Shown here: positions 32,563 through 41,187 of the stretch, in pieces | How the letters are laid out: each line of letters begins with the position of its first letter | Numbering within the stretch: position 1 is the stretch's first letter | Source: Candidatus Uhrbacteria bacterium RIFOXYB12_FULL_58_10 | GTDB lineage: Bacteria > Patescibacteriota > Patescibacteriia > UBA9934 > GWF2-40-263 | NCBI GenBank assembly: GCA_001791645.1 | Contig: MGFA01000007.1 | Span: 1 to 57,875 of the forward strand | Length of the DNA: 57,875 bases | Direction: 5' to 3' | The notes under the pieces: model-generated | What the model was told of the DNA's origin: nothing | Databases searched by the model: none | Seen by the model: only the letters and a program-made list of their open reading frames with translations | Translations under genes and position numbers: made by a program

Positions 32563-33681
32563 TTATTCTTTGTTCCCTTTTCCGTACCGCGAGATATTCA
32601 AGACGATTCCAACCGCGCACAGGCTCACCGCGAGCGAGGTGCCGCCGTAGGAGACGAACGGAAGAGTGATGCCGGTCATGGGCATAAGCGCGACCATGGA
32701 GCCAATGTTCACGAACGCCTGGATCGTGACCCAAGCCGCGATGCCGACGCATACGTACTTGCCGAACTTATCCGGCGCCTCGTTGGCGATTTTAAGCGTG
32801 CGCCACAAAAAGGCAAGAAACACGATCAGCACGAGCACAGCCACAAGCATTCCCATTTCCTCGCCAATGACCGCGTAAATGGAATCGCCGGATACCTCGG
32901 GAAGATACTGAAATTTCTGACGGCTGTGCCCGTATCCAACTCCAAGGATGCCGCCGGAACCAATGGCAAGCAATGCCTGGTTAATGTGATAACCGATTCC
33001 CTGCGGATCGAGCTCCGGATTCAGAAACGTGGTGAACCGGGCCGCGCGGTACGGCTCCAGGCCGATCAGAAGCGCGAGCCCCGTTACGCCGGCCGCGATA
33101 AGCCCGCCGACGTACACGAGCGGGGCTCCGGCGACGAAATACACCACAAGCGACATGGCCGCGATAATCGACATGGTCCCGACGTCCGGCTGGAGAAGCA
33201 GGAGAAACAAAATGGCGCCGAGCGTTCCGGCGAACGGAAGGAACCCCCCGTGCACGTCGCGCACGCCCGAATCGCCGCGGCGTTCCAACCAGGCCGCGAG
33301 ATAAAACAAGAACGTAATCTTTACGATTTCCGAGGGCTGCAACGAAAACAGACCGCCGATCGAAATCCAGCTGTGCGCGGTCCCGATGCCCGCGGACAGC
33401 CCCGGGATAAACACGATCACGAGAAGCACGATCGATACGAGAAGCAAATTCCATGCGTTGCGCTTCCAAAACGTATACGGAATGCGACTGAATACCACGA
33501 GACCGGCGATTCCAGGGATCAGACCGAATACCACCTGGTGCGTGACGAAGTAATAGCTGTCCCCAAACCGGTCGTATCCCACGGGCGCGGAAGCCGAGGC
33601 GAGCATCATCAGGCCGAAAAGCACGATCGCGCCGACGATCGCCAGATAAGTGTAATCGAATGAGCGAATTTCGTTCTTCAT
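32563..33681 (-). CDS. ftsW: FtsW-type lipid II glycosyltransferase (SEDS)
   Basis: A 372-residue polytopic protein with about ten helices and SEDS motifs: SASAPVGYDRFGDSYYFVTHQ, SIGGLFSLQPSEIVKITFLFYLAAWL (Gln-Pro-Ser-Glu), LLLQPDVGTMSI with the catalytic Asp, and GVGYGHSRQKFQYLPEVSGDSIYAVIGEEMG. It polymerises septal glycan. I start at 33681 (MKNEIRSFDYT), where ATGA joins it to mraY; the longer frame would run into mraY. Confidence 0.92.
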   Translation of the reverse strand: MKNEIRSFDYTYLAIVGAIVLFGLMMLASASAPVGYDRFGDSYYFVTHQVVFGLIPGIAGLVVFSRIPYTFWKRNAWNLLLVSIVLLVIVFIPGLSAGIGTAHSWISIGGLFSLQPSEIVKITFLFYLAAWLERRGDSGVRDVHGGFLPFAGTLGAILFLLLLQPDVGTMSIIAAMSLVVYFVAGAPLVYVGGLIAAGVTGLALLIGLEPYRAARFTTFLNPELDPQGIGYHINQALLAIGSGGILGVGYGHSRQKFQYLPEVSGDSIYAVIGEEMGMLVAVLVLIVFLAFLWRTLKIANEAPDKFGKYVCVGIAAWVTIQAFVNIGSMVALMPMTGITLPFVSYGGTSLAVSLCAVGIVLNISRYGKGNKE

Positions 33682-34694
33682 GCGACCAATACGTCGAGAA
33701 GCGCAAGCGCGATGCCAATCGCCCCGGCAACCATGGAAATCACCCACAGGCGCATGACAATCTGCGGCTCCGGCCATCCGGATGCCTCAAGGTGATGATG
33801 AAACGGAGCGGACAAAAAAAGTTTCTTCTTGAACGCCTTGCGCCAAAATAGCTGGAGCAACACGGAAGCGGACTCCAAGACGAAGACCAGCCCGATGACC
33901 GGAAGGAATAAGGCCGAGTTGGTGAGCATCGCCACGATGCCGAGCGTTACCCCGAGCGACATCGCGCCCGTGTCACCCATAAAAAACTTGGCCGGACAGA
34001 TGTTATACCAAAGAAAGGCGAGCAACGACCCGATGATCACCCCGCAAAACGCAGCCAGGTCATAATGGCCTTGCGCGAAGGAGATGATAGCGTAAGCGCC
34101 AAACGAGGTGAGAAGCGTCCCGCCCGCGAGTCCATCGAGGCCGTCGGTCTCATTGACCGAGAACGCGGTCGCGACAATCACGAGGATAAAAAACGGAACG
34201 TACCAGAGACCGACGTTAAAATCACCGACGAACGGAACGTGCAACAGGTCCCAGTCGAGTTTTGTCCGGAACCACCAAGCGCCAACGATCGCAATAAACG
34301 TGTATACCATCAATCGATGTCGCGCGCGCAACCCGCCGCCATGCGCGCCGATCCCGCGAATATTGAAATAATCATCCACGAACCCCACGATCGCGGATGC
34401 GACCAGGGCACCAAGCGGCAGGAGCGTTTCCGAACGTGAGAGAAAGTTCAAGTGCCCAAGGAACGTTCCGGGCGCGGCCCGCGACAACGCAGAAAGTCCC
34501 ACCGCGAGCACGAGTACGGTTCCCCACACGAGAATACCACCCATGGTCGGCGTCCCGGATTTACTTGCGTGCAATTTCGAAAAGACCGGCGTCTCCGCGT
34601 CCGGACGAATCGCCTTCCCGGCCCGCCAGCGCAACAAGGCCATTAAAAGCAACGGCATCCACGCAAACGCCGCCCCGAACGAGAGGGCGGTCAA
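33678..34694 (-). CDS. mraY: MraY, phospho-MurNAc-pentapeptide transferase
   Basis: A protein of about 338 residues with ten helices and the family signatures SKSGTPTMGGILVWG, NETDGLDGLAGGT and FMGDTGAMSLGV. It makes lipid I from UDP-MurNAc-pentapeptide and undecaprenyl phosphate. The start is unclear: the frame begins at a TTG (34694), and natural-looking residues (ETIEIIRILLL) extend upstream to a stop without an ATG, so a CTG or a non-standard start is possible. Overlaps ftsW (ATGA). Confidence 0.92.
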   Translation of the reverse strand: MTALSFGAAFAWMPLLLMALLRWRAGKAIRPDAETPVFSKLHASKSGTPTMGGILVWGTVLVLAVGLSALSRAAPGTFLGHLNFLSRSETLLPLGALVASAIVGFVDDYFNIRGIGAHGGGLRARHRLMVYTFIAIVGAWWFRTKLDWDLLHVPFVGDFNVGLWYVPFFILVIVATAFSVNETDGLDGLAGGTLLTSFGAYAIISFAQGHYDLAAFCGVIIGSLLAFLWYNICPAKFFMGDTGAMSLGVTLGIVAMLTNSALFLPVIGLVFVLESASVLLQLFWRKAFKKKLFLSAPFHHHLEASGWPEPQIVMRLWVISMVAGAIGIALALLDVLVA

Positions 34695-34754
34695 CAGGAG
34701 GATGCGAATAATTTCGATGGTTTCAAGCGTCAGATGAAAACGTGAGAGGAACCG

Positions 34755-35162
34755 TTAGAGATTCAGCAATACGATGAGTACCATCGCGACGAACAGGATG
34801 AGTTCCGTCACGAGCGTCGCGACCGCGAAAAACACCGACAGGACGCGCTCACGCTCGAAAAACGCCGCCTGAAACGCCAGATTCACAAAAAACAACGCGG
34901 TTCCCAATGCGGGTAGGATGAAGATGTCATACCAGGGACCGAAGGCATCCACGCCCATGTACACGTTGTAATGCAACGGAATGAACGGCTTTTCCCCGGC
35001 CAACGGCAGGATACGCCACACCGGCAAAGCAATGGTGAGCAATAACAGAATACCGGAGGCAAGGGCCGTCCGGCGACACAACGCGGATGTCCGCAGGAGC
35101 TCAACGAGCGCGTCGCGAAACAACCGCATGGCCTTGGTCAATTTCTGCATGACCTTCCCCAT
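34755..35162 (-). CDS. Small membrane protein of unknown function
   Basis: A 135-residue protein starting MGKVMQKLTKAMRLFRDA, with three membrane helices (ASGILLLLTIALPVWRIL, an FILPALGTALFFVNLAFQAAF helix and a C-terminal VTELILFVAMVLIVLLNL). The segment IPLHYNVYMGVDAFGPWYDIF resembles a conserved loop found in unnamed Patescibacteria membrane proteins. It lies eight bases after the NifU-domain gene. Confidence 0.65.
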   Translation of the reverse strand: MGKVMQKLTKAMRLFRDALVELLRTSALCRRTALASGILLLLTIALPVWRILPLAGEKPFIPLHYNVYMGVDAFGPWYDIFILPALGTALFFVNLAFQAAFFERERVLSVFFAVATLVTELILFVAMVLIVLLNL

Positions 35163-35169
35163 GCTGACA

Positions 35170-35415
35170 TTATACCGCATTCAGGTCGTCCACGGACACT
35201 ACCTCCCTCACCTTGTCTGGAAACGCGTCCATGAGCGCCATTTCCACGCCCATCTTCAGCGTGATCTTTGACATCGGACATCCGCGACACGCGCCCTCGA
35301 GCCGTACCGTAACCACGCCGGTCGCCTCGTCAAAACGCACCAACTGAATATCCCCGCCATCCATGCGGAGTGCGGGGCGTACTTGATTCAGGACCTGTTC
35401 GATCTGGTCTTGCAC
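35170..35415 (-). CDS. NifU C-terminal domain protein (Fe-S scaffold type)
   Basis: An 81-residue stand-alone NifU-type domain: VRPALRMDGGDIQLVRFD at the start and GACRGCPMSKITLKMGVE with the CxxC that binds a transient Fe-S cluster. Such proteins deliver clusters to apo-proteins. It is three bases from rpmA. No NifS or SUF gene is visible in this window. Confidence 0.9.
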   Translation of the reverse strand: MQDQIEQVLNQVRPALRMDGGDIQLVRFDEATGVVTVRLEGACRGCPMSKITLKMGVEMALMDAFPDKVREVVSVDDLNAV

Positions 35416-35418
35416 AAT

Positions 35419-35700
35419 TTACTTTTCGACGACCACGTTGGCGTATGTCGCGCGCTTCAGGACGCCGGTAAAGTTTTCGCGCATCTTCTTCGAAAACTTT
35501 ACGATGCCGTCGATGCCGGCATAAATGGTGTCATCCTTGCCTTTCTTCACGCCGGCTCCCGGGTGAATCTTGGTGCCGCGCTGACGAACGATAATCTGGC
35601 CGGCGAGCACGCGGTCTCCGTCGCCGATTTTTACGCCAAGACGTTGACCGTGTGAATCGCGGCCAAGTTGTGTAGAACCTCCAGCTTTCTTATGTGCCAT
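35419..35700 (-). CDS. rpmA: Ribosomal protein L27
   Basis: A 93-residue protein starting [20 protein letters not shown], then [30 protein letters not shown] (split in the record). This is bL27, which sits near the peptidyl-transferase centre. No N-terminal cleavage extension is present. Confidence 0.97.
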   Translation of the reverse strand: MAHKKAGGSTQLGRDSHGQRLGVKIGDGDRVLAGQIIVRQRGTKIHPGAGVKKGKDDTIYAGIDGIVKFSKKMRENFTGVLKRATYANVVVEK

Positions 35701-35783
35701 AAAGTTTAGGCCCGCGGACCACGCGGCGAAATGCCAGTGGCCCGGGAATTACGGGAGAAATGTACCGGAATACCGGAAACGTG

Positions 35784-36962
35784 TCAAGAAACGCGGCAGA
35801 CGAAGGTCTTCAGATACGCCGACTCCGGGAAATACACGCTCTGCGGGTGGTCGGCGGCCTGGCGGATGACCGCGAGAACGTCGAGGCGTACGCCGGCCTG
35901 GACCGACGCGCGACGCAAAATGAACGCGAGGTCTTCCTCCGGCAGAAAATGCGAGCAGCTGGAAGTGATGAACAGCCCGCCGTCGTTCACGAGACGCAGG
36001 GCCGCGCGATTCAAGAAATGATAGGCCTTCTTCCCTTCCTCGGCGTCACGTCCGGCCTTGATGAGCGCGGGCGGGTCCATGATCACGGTGTCGTAACGCG
36101 ATTCCTTGTTCAGGTTCAGCCAGTCAAACACGTCGGAAATTTCCGTAGTGAACATTTCCGCCGGAATGCCATTGATCTCACCGTGGCGCGCACAAAGTTC
36201 CAATGCCTCCTTGGATCCGTCCACGTTATGCACGTGATTGGCACCTGCCTTGATAGCAGCGATGCCGGCCGAGCCGGAATACGAAAACAAGTTGAGCACG
36301 TTTCCTTTCGTTCCATGGTCAAGCACCCACTTGCGCAAATCCTTTTGGTCGAGAAAAAATCCCGTCTTCTGTCCGGCCTGGACGTCCGCCATGAGGGAGA
36401 GTCCGTTTTCCATAAATGCGACGGGTTCGTTCACGTCGCCCTTGTGAATCGCCACGAAATCGTTGAGTCCTTCCTCGCGGCGCACCGCGATGTCCGAACG
36501 CTCGACGATGGCCGATGGCGCGAACGCCTCGTCAAGTGCCGCGACGACGTCCTCGCGCATTCGATCAAGGCCCTTGGTGGAAATCTGAAACACGATCACG
36601 TCGCCATAACGATCGACGACAAGCCCCGGAATGCCATCTGCCTCGCCGAACACGACGCGAAATGCGGTCGTATCCTTTGATACCGTGACAACTCGGCGTT
36701 CCGCGGACGCCTTCAGCTTCGCAACCAGCCATGCGCGATCGATGACCGCCTCGCCGAACGCAAACACGCGCACCGCGATCGAACTCTTGTTCGAAAACGT
36801 GCCGGTACCGATAATTTCTCCCTGACGGTCTGAAATGCAAACGAGCTCACCATGCTCGATTCCTTCGGGAACCTTTGAGAGCGCCCCTGAAAAAATCCAC
36901 GGGTGCCAAAAGCCAATGGCGGCCTCCTTGCCAGGAATAAGCGGAATCACGGGATAGGACAT
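35784..36962 (-). CDS. RlmI-type 23S rRNA (cytosine-5) methyltransferase
   Basis: A 392-residue SAM-dependent enzyme: an N-terminal PUA domain (HPWIFSGALSKVPEG, VCISDRQGEIIGTGTF), a middle domain (KTGFFLDQKDLRKWV), and a Rossmann core NLFSYSGSAGIAAIKAGA, VDGSKEALELC, MDPPALIKAGRDAEEGKK and ITSSCSHFLP. The PUA plus methyltransferase order and the final Cys match RlmI. Its start is close to pyrG's end but separate. Confidence 0.87.
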   Translation of the reverse strand: MSYPVIPLIPGKEAAIGFWHPWIFSGALSKVPEGIEHGELVCISDRQGEIIGTGTFSNKSSIAVRVFAFGEAVIDRAWLVAKLKASAERRVVTVSKDTTAFRVVFGEADGIPGLVVDRYGDVIVFQISTKGLDRMREDVVAALDEAFAPSAIVERSDIAVRREEGLNDFVAIHKGDVNEPVAFMENGLSLMADVQAGQKTGFFLDQKDLRKWVLDHGTKGNVLNLFSYSGSAGIAAIKAGANHVHNVDGSKEALELCARHGEINGIPAEMFTTEISDVFDWLNLNKESRYDTVIMDPPALIKAGRDAEEGKKAYHFLNRAALRLVNDGGLFITSSCSHFLPEEDLAFILRRASVQAGVRLDVLAVIRQAADHPQSVYFPESAYLKTFVCRVS

Positions 36963-37026
36963 ATGCGTGCGAAGACAAATGCGTTAGGGGGTAAGGACCG
37001 CAGGATCGCAGGTCCGAAGACTTTTG

Positions 37027-38631
37027 TCAACGCGCCGCGGCCTTCGCAAACGCGAGAAACAACGGGTGCGGCTTCAGGGGCGACGACTGGAACTCCGGAT
37101 GGAACTGCACGCCCACGAAGAACGGATGGTTCTTCAGCTCCACGATCTCGACGAGCTGGCCGTCCGGCGTGGTTCCGGCAACCTGCAGTCCGGCCGCGAC
37201 GAGCTGCTCGCGGTACGCGTTGTTGTACTCGTAGCGATGACGGTGGCGCTCGGAAATCAGCTCCTTTCCGTACGCCTTGCGGCTGATCGTTCCAGGCAAA
37301 AGTTTGCAATCCCAGGCACCCAATCGACCCGTGCCTCCGTAATTGCGCTCAAGCACGTTCTTTTCCTGATCCGGCATGATGTGGATAACAGGGTGTTTCG
37401 TCTTTGGGTTAGCCTCGACGCTGTTCGCGCCAGTAAGCCCGACGACGTTACGCGCAAACTCTACTGTGGCTAACTGCATTCCATAACAAAGCCCGAAGTA
37501 GGGCACCTTATTTTCCCGCGCGAATCCTATGGCAGAAATGATCCCTTCCGTTCCGCGGCTTCCCCATCCGCCCGGCGCCACGATACCGTCGAACCCCTTC
37601 AAGCAGTCGGTACCATTCTTCTCGATGTCAATGGAATCAATCCAGGTCAGCGAAGACTTGCGACCAACGGCCCAGCTCGCGTGTTTGATGGACTCAATGA
37701 CGGAAATGTACGCGTCGGACAGCACGAAATTTCCGGTCGAAAAATATTTTCCAACGACCGCAACCTTGAGTTCCCTGTCGAGTCGGTGAATCTTCGCGAC
37801 CAAATCTTTCCACGGTTTCAACTTTGACGGCCGGTTCTTCAGGCCTAACTTCTTCAGCACCATGTCGCCAAATTTCTGATCCTCAAGGATCAACGGAATC
37901 TCATAGATGGAGCTGACGTTCGGGTTCGAGATCACTTCCTTTTTGGCGATGTTGCAAAACAGCGCGATGCGTTCCTTGCGCTTTTCGTCCATGGGCTGCT
38001 CGCTGCGTCCCACCACGAAATCAGCCTGGATCCCCATGGAGTTCAGCATGCGCACGCTCTGCTGCACCGGCTTGGTTTTCATCTCTCCCAAGTTTCCAGG
38101 AACCGGAAGATATGCCACGTGAATCTGCACCACGTCCTTTGGCTTGCGCATCTTCATGATGCGGGTCGCTTCGAAAAAAATGCCGTTCTGATATTCGCCC
38201 ACGGTTCCGCCAAGTTCCACGATCACGATGTCCGCCCCCTTCCCGGCCTTCTCGAACCGACGGATGATTTCATCCGTCACGTGTGGGATGGCTTCTACGT
38301 CCTCGCCCTCATACTCGAATGCGCGCTCCTTGCGCAATACCTCGGCATAGACCTGGCCGGTGGTAAGATAATTCACCCGGTACAACTCGCGTCCAATGAA
38401 TCGTTCGTAATTTCCAAGGTCCTGGTCGGTTTCAAGCCCGTCCATGGTCACGAACACCTCTCCGTGCTCGGCCGGACGAATGGTTCCCGCGTCCTGGTTG
38501 AGATACATGTCCACCTTCATCGGCGACACGCGATACCCCTTCGATTGCAAAATGGCGGAAAGCGACGCGGACGTAATCCCCTTTCCAAGGCCGGAAATGA
38601 CGCCGCCGGAGATAAATACGAATTTGGGCAT
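37027..38631 (-). CDS. pyrG: CTP synthase
   Basis: A 534-residue glutamine-dependent enzyme. N-terminal synthetase: MPKFVFISGGVISGLGKGIT, GTIRPAEHGEVFVTMDG, and C-terminal glutaminase with VAPGGWGSRGTEG, YFGLCYGMQLA (catalytic Cys) and the His-Glu pair in VGVQFHPEFQSSPLKP. It aminates UTP to CTP. Length is normal. Confidence 0.97.
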   Translation of the reverse strand: MPKFVFISGGVISGLGKGITSASLSAILQSKGYRVSPMKVDMYLNQDAGTIRPAEHGEVFVTMDGLETDQDLGNYERFIGRELYRVNYLTTGQVYAEVLRKERAFEYEGEDVEAIPHVTDEIIRRFEKAGKGADIVIVELGGTVGEYQNGIFFEATRIMKMRKPKDVVQIHVAYLPVPGNLGEMKTKPVQQSVRMLNSMGIQADFVVGRSEQPMDEKRKERIALFCNIAKKEVISNPNVSSIYEIPLILEDQKFGDMVLKKLGLKNRPSKLKPWKDLVAKIHRLDRELKVAVVGKYFSTGNFVLSDAYISVIESIKHASWAVGRKSSLTWIDSIDIEKNGTDCLKGFDGIVAPGGWGSRGTEGIISAIGFARENKVPYFGLCYGMQLATVEFARNVVGLTGANSVEANPKTKHPVIHIMPDQEKNVLERNYGGTGRLGAWDCKLLPGTISRKAYGKELISERHRHRYEYNNAYREQLVAAGLQVAGTTPDGQLVEIVELKNHPFFVGVQFHPEFQSSPLKPHPLFLAFAKAAAR

Positions 38632-38655
38632 AATAAAAAATGGGGACGTGGGTCC

Positions 38656-39096
38656 CTATTTGGATTCAACGATGATTTTGACGGTGGCTTCGAAGCCGTT
38701 TGGAAAGTTGACGGTCACCTCACGTTCGCCGGGTTCTTTCATCGGCCGCATATCAATTTGGTCCGCGGTAATGCCAAATCCAGCCTTCTTGAGCGCGGAC
38801 GCGACTGACTTTGCGTTCACGGAAGCGAAGAATATTCCCCCATCGCTTGCTTTTTCCTGAAGCATGAGCTCAAACCCATCAAGCCTGGCCGCGAGCTTGC
38901 GCGCTTCGGTTTCGTCCTTTTTCGACATCCGCACGACCTTTGCGTCCTGATCGCGCATGCGTTGGATCGCCTGCGCCGTCGCCTGGACCGCGAGGTTCTG
39001 TGGAAACAAAAAGTTGAGCGCATAGCCGTCGGAAACGTTGACGACTTCCCCGCGCCGGCCCAGTGCCTTCACGTCGGTCATGAGAATGACTTTCAT
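38656..39096 (-). CDS. rplI: Ribosomal protein L9
   Basis: A 146-residue protein starting [21 protein letters not shown] and [13 protein letters not shown], the conserved N-terminal domain, followed by a connecting helix and C-terminal domain. Its presence argues against Microgenomates, which as a rule lack L9 (family knowledge), and fits a Parcubacteria-type genome. Confidence 0.97.
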   Translation of the reverse strand: MKVILMTDVKALGRRGEVVNVSDGYALNFLFPQNLAVQATAQAIQRMRDQDAKVVRMSKKDETEARKLAARLDGFELMLQEKASDGGIFFASVNAKSVASALKKAGFGITADQIDMRPMKEPGEREVTVNFPNGFEATVKIIVESK

Positions 39097-39121
39097 ATTC
39101 CTGACCGATTATAGCACGCCG

Positions 39122-39295
39122 CTACATCTCGACCAACACCACGGTCGAAACCACCAAAACGAGCGTTAACGAGGCGACCGTGAACACGATGCGCCAGAAG
39201 CGTTTTTCCGGCATTCCGTAGCAGTTTCCTGGACCGTTTCGCATTTTGCGCGGCGGCGGCTCCGGATGAGCGTCCTTGTGGGCATCATGCGACAT
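39122..39295 (-). CDS. Single-helix membrane micro-protein
   Basis: A 57-residue protein starting MSHDAHKDAHPEPPPRKM with one C-terminal membrane helix (IVFTVASLTLVLVVSTVVLVEM). The His- and Pro-rich N terminus should be cytosolic. I start at 39295, six codons inside the longer frame. Function unknown; it may be a real small gene because the helix is long and clean. Confidence 0.5.
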   Translation of the reverse strand: MSHDAHKDAHPEPPPRKMRNGPGNCYGMPEKRFWRIVFTVASLTLVLVVSTVVLVEM

Positions 39296-39379
39296 ACCCT
39301 TCCTCTCTACCATGCCTGGAGCAGAAAATCAAAAACCAAGCCCAGGCGCTTGCCCGATGCTTGGTCATTGCTCTTATTT

Positions 39380-39595
39380 CTACCGATTGCACGCCTTACA
39401 CGAGCGGCAGGCAAGCATGGCGAGCGCGGAAAGCCCGACCAGCACGTACACGATGCGTTCCACCGTTGGGACGCTTCCGAGGATAGCGTCGACCAGGTTG
39501 AAATTAAACGCGCCGACAAGCCCCCAATTAAACGCGCCGATCCACACGAGGATCATGCCCACCTTGTGGAGCCCGCACAAATTTTTCGTCATCAT
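39380..39595 (-). CDS. DUF378-family membrane protein
   Basis: A 71-residue protein with two helices: GMILVWIGAFNWGLVGAFNFNLVDAILG and IVYVLVGLSALAML, followed by ACRSCKACNR. The INWGL-like NWGLVGAF motif is the DUF378 hallmark. Function unknown. Confidence 0.85.
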   Translation of the reverse strand: MMTKNLCGLHKVGMILVWIGAFNWGLVGAFNFNLVDAILGSVPTVERIVYVLVGLSALAMLACRSCKACNR

Positions 39596-39640
39596 AGCGA
39601 TGCGAAGTTAAGAATGAACTGTGGATAACTTATATTAAGT

Positions 39641-40276
39641 TTAGCACGTTTTACGTCCATCCTCCCACTCGACGATCTCTCCTGCCCTTCGTTCCACCCA
39701 GTCTGCCGCGCGCAAGGACGCAATTTGGCCCCGCGTCAAAACGGGCTTGTGCGAAACCGCACAAAGATATTCGGGCACGTACCATACCTCTTCCTCGCTC
39801 GTCATCCAGTTGCGCCGGTCAAATCGCGTCAGGTCTACCGGCCCCGCATACGAGCGCAGGGTCTTCTTTCCGTTGGATTGCAAAAAATATTCGTGAAAAT
39901 AGGACATCGCAAGCTCACGGACCGTCCGATACACGGGTTCCCGATACCGTAAGACGGCATGATTCGTCTTCGAAATGGCTCCCCAGTGCGCGTTCCTACG
40001 AAATAGGGCGACCACGTGGTCCTGGTCGTCGTCAGACGTCGTAAGATCCAAAAGAAACGGGCGCTCGCCAACAAGACGAAGCGCGACAGCGGCAAGCATC
40101 GCGCCTTCCACGCAGTGCGCGCGACCATGACGCAAAACGAGCCTCGGCGAAAAACAGGTATCGCCGTCCGGCTCGTGATTTTGCGGCAGCTCGTTCAAAA
40201 AATCCTGGATCCGTCCGGGCGTGCGCAAACTCCGCAAGACGCGCCGTTCCTCCGCGGTCCACGCATGATCCGTCAT
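39641..40276 (-). CDS. Transglutaminase-like domain protein
   Basis: A 211-residue soluble protein. HGRAHCVEGAMLAAVALRL supplies the likely catalytic Cys, and TSDDDQDHVVALFRRNAHWGAISKTNH gives the His and following polar residue of a transglutaminase-type cysteine protease triad. Whether it cross-links, cleaves or has another role is unknown. It lies three bases from the VKOR gene and may be part of that operon. Confidence 0.75.
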   Translation of the reverse strand: MTDHAWTAEERRVLRSLRTPGRIQDFLNELPQNHEPDGDTCFSPRLVLRHGRAHCVEGAMLAAVALRLVGERPFLLDLTTSDDDQDHVVALFRRNAHWGAISKTNHAVLRYREPVYRTVRELAMSYFHEYFLQSNGKKTLRSYAGPVDLTRFDRRNWMTSEEEVWYVPEYLCAVSHKPVLTRGQIASLRAADWVERRAGEIVEWEDGRKTC

Positions 40277-40279
40277 AGG

Positions 40280-40717
40280 TTATTTCCGTCGCCGCATTTT
40301 GATGCGAGCATGGGCGCTCATCGCGAATATCGCGGCAATGGAAAGTTGGGACATCAGGCACAAAAGGCACCACGTCTTCAAAACGAACGCCTCAATTCCC
40401 GTCAAATAAAAGCTGAATGCCAACCCGCCCGCGGCAGCCAACAAAAGAAATGTGCGTGCGGGAAGATCTTCCGGACGTTTGAGACACAGGACGGAACCGG
40501 CGAAGAGAAAGGTGTATCCGATCATCCCGATGAGTGCCACGGGAATGCCAAACAGATCGGAATACGGGCCGCGATTCACGATGTCACAGCTGAAGGAATC
40601 GTTGACATTGCAAAATGCCCCGGAAACGAACGACTCATGGTGCGCGAATGAATATCCCGAAATTCCAAATCCAATGACGGATAGTACGACGGAGAGCATC
40701 AGCAGGCGACGTTGCAT
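40280..40717 (-). CDS. Vitamin K epoxide reductase (VKOR) homologue
   Basis: A 145-residue protein with four to five helices. The conserved cysteines are C36 and C44 in FCNVNDSFSCD, and C117 and C120 in TWCLLC. Bacterial VKOR reoxidises periplasmic or surface DsbA-like thiol oxidases and passes electrons to quinone. The adjacent thioredoxin-fold gene is the expected partner. Length is at the small end, without a fused thioredoxin. Confidence 0.93.
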   Translation of the reverse strand: MQRRLLMLSVVLSVIGFGISGYSFAHHESFVSGAFCNVNDSFSCDIVNRGPYSDLFGIPVALIGMIGYTFLFAGSVLCLKRPEDLPARTFLLLAAAGGLAFSFYLTGIEAFVLKTWCLLCLMSQLSIAAIFAMSAHARIKMRRRK

Positions 40718-40723
40718 AAAATG

Positions 40724-41134
40724 TTATTCTGCCACCGCCTCCGTGTTCGGGAGGAGGCAGGAAGTTTTATCAGAAAGACTTTGGAGTGACTGTTCCCCGG
40801 ACGCCTTGCTTTCGTCGGCGAAAATCCAGGTCGGGTATCCTTCGACGCCCGCGTCCTTGCATTCCTTTGACATGGTCTTTGTCCCGCCGGGCGAACACTC
40901 GACGTAATCGACGTTCGAAAACGCGCTGCCGAACAAATCCTTTTGGTTCTGACAATGCGAGCACCACCATGTGCCGTACATCCTCGCGCCTTGGTCGGCA
41001 AGGCACTGGGCAAATTCGTTATACGCGCTTGGCACTCTCGATTTTATGCCGTTCACGACGATGACCGCGAACAAACCGATCACGACAATCACGGCCGCGC
41101 CGTACAGATAATAAGAGGATGGAATACTCTTCAT
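40724..41134 (-). CDS. Membrane-anchored thioredoxin-fold partner of VKOR
   Basis: A 136-residue protein starting MKSIPSSYYLYGAAVIVVIG, with one N-terminal anchor helix and a thioredoxin-like domain carrying WWCSHC (C58, C61) facing outward. C-terminal GVEGYPTWIFADES holds the cis-Pro loop. It should donate disulfides to exported proteins and be reoxidised by the VKOR. Seven bases separate the two genes. I chose the ATG at 41134. Confidence 0.87.
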   Translation of the reverse strand: MKSIPSSYYLYGAAVIVVIGLFAVIVVNGIKSRVPSAYNEFAQCLADQGARMYGTWWCSHCQNQKDLFGSAFSNVDYVECSPGGTKTMSKECKDAGVEGYPTWIFADESKASGEQSLQSLSDKTSCLLPNTEAVAE

Positions 41135-41187
41135 AATAGAAAGCAGGTTAGCAGATACGGATCGTGGAATCAAGACTCCCATCCCGT

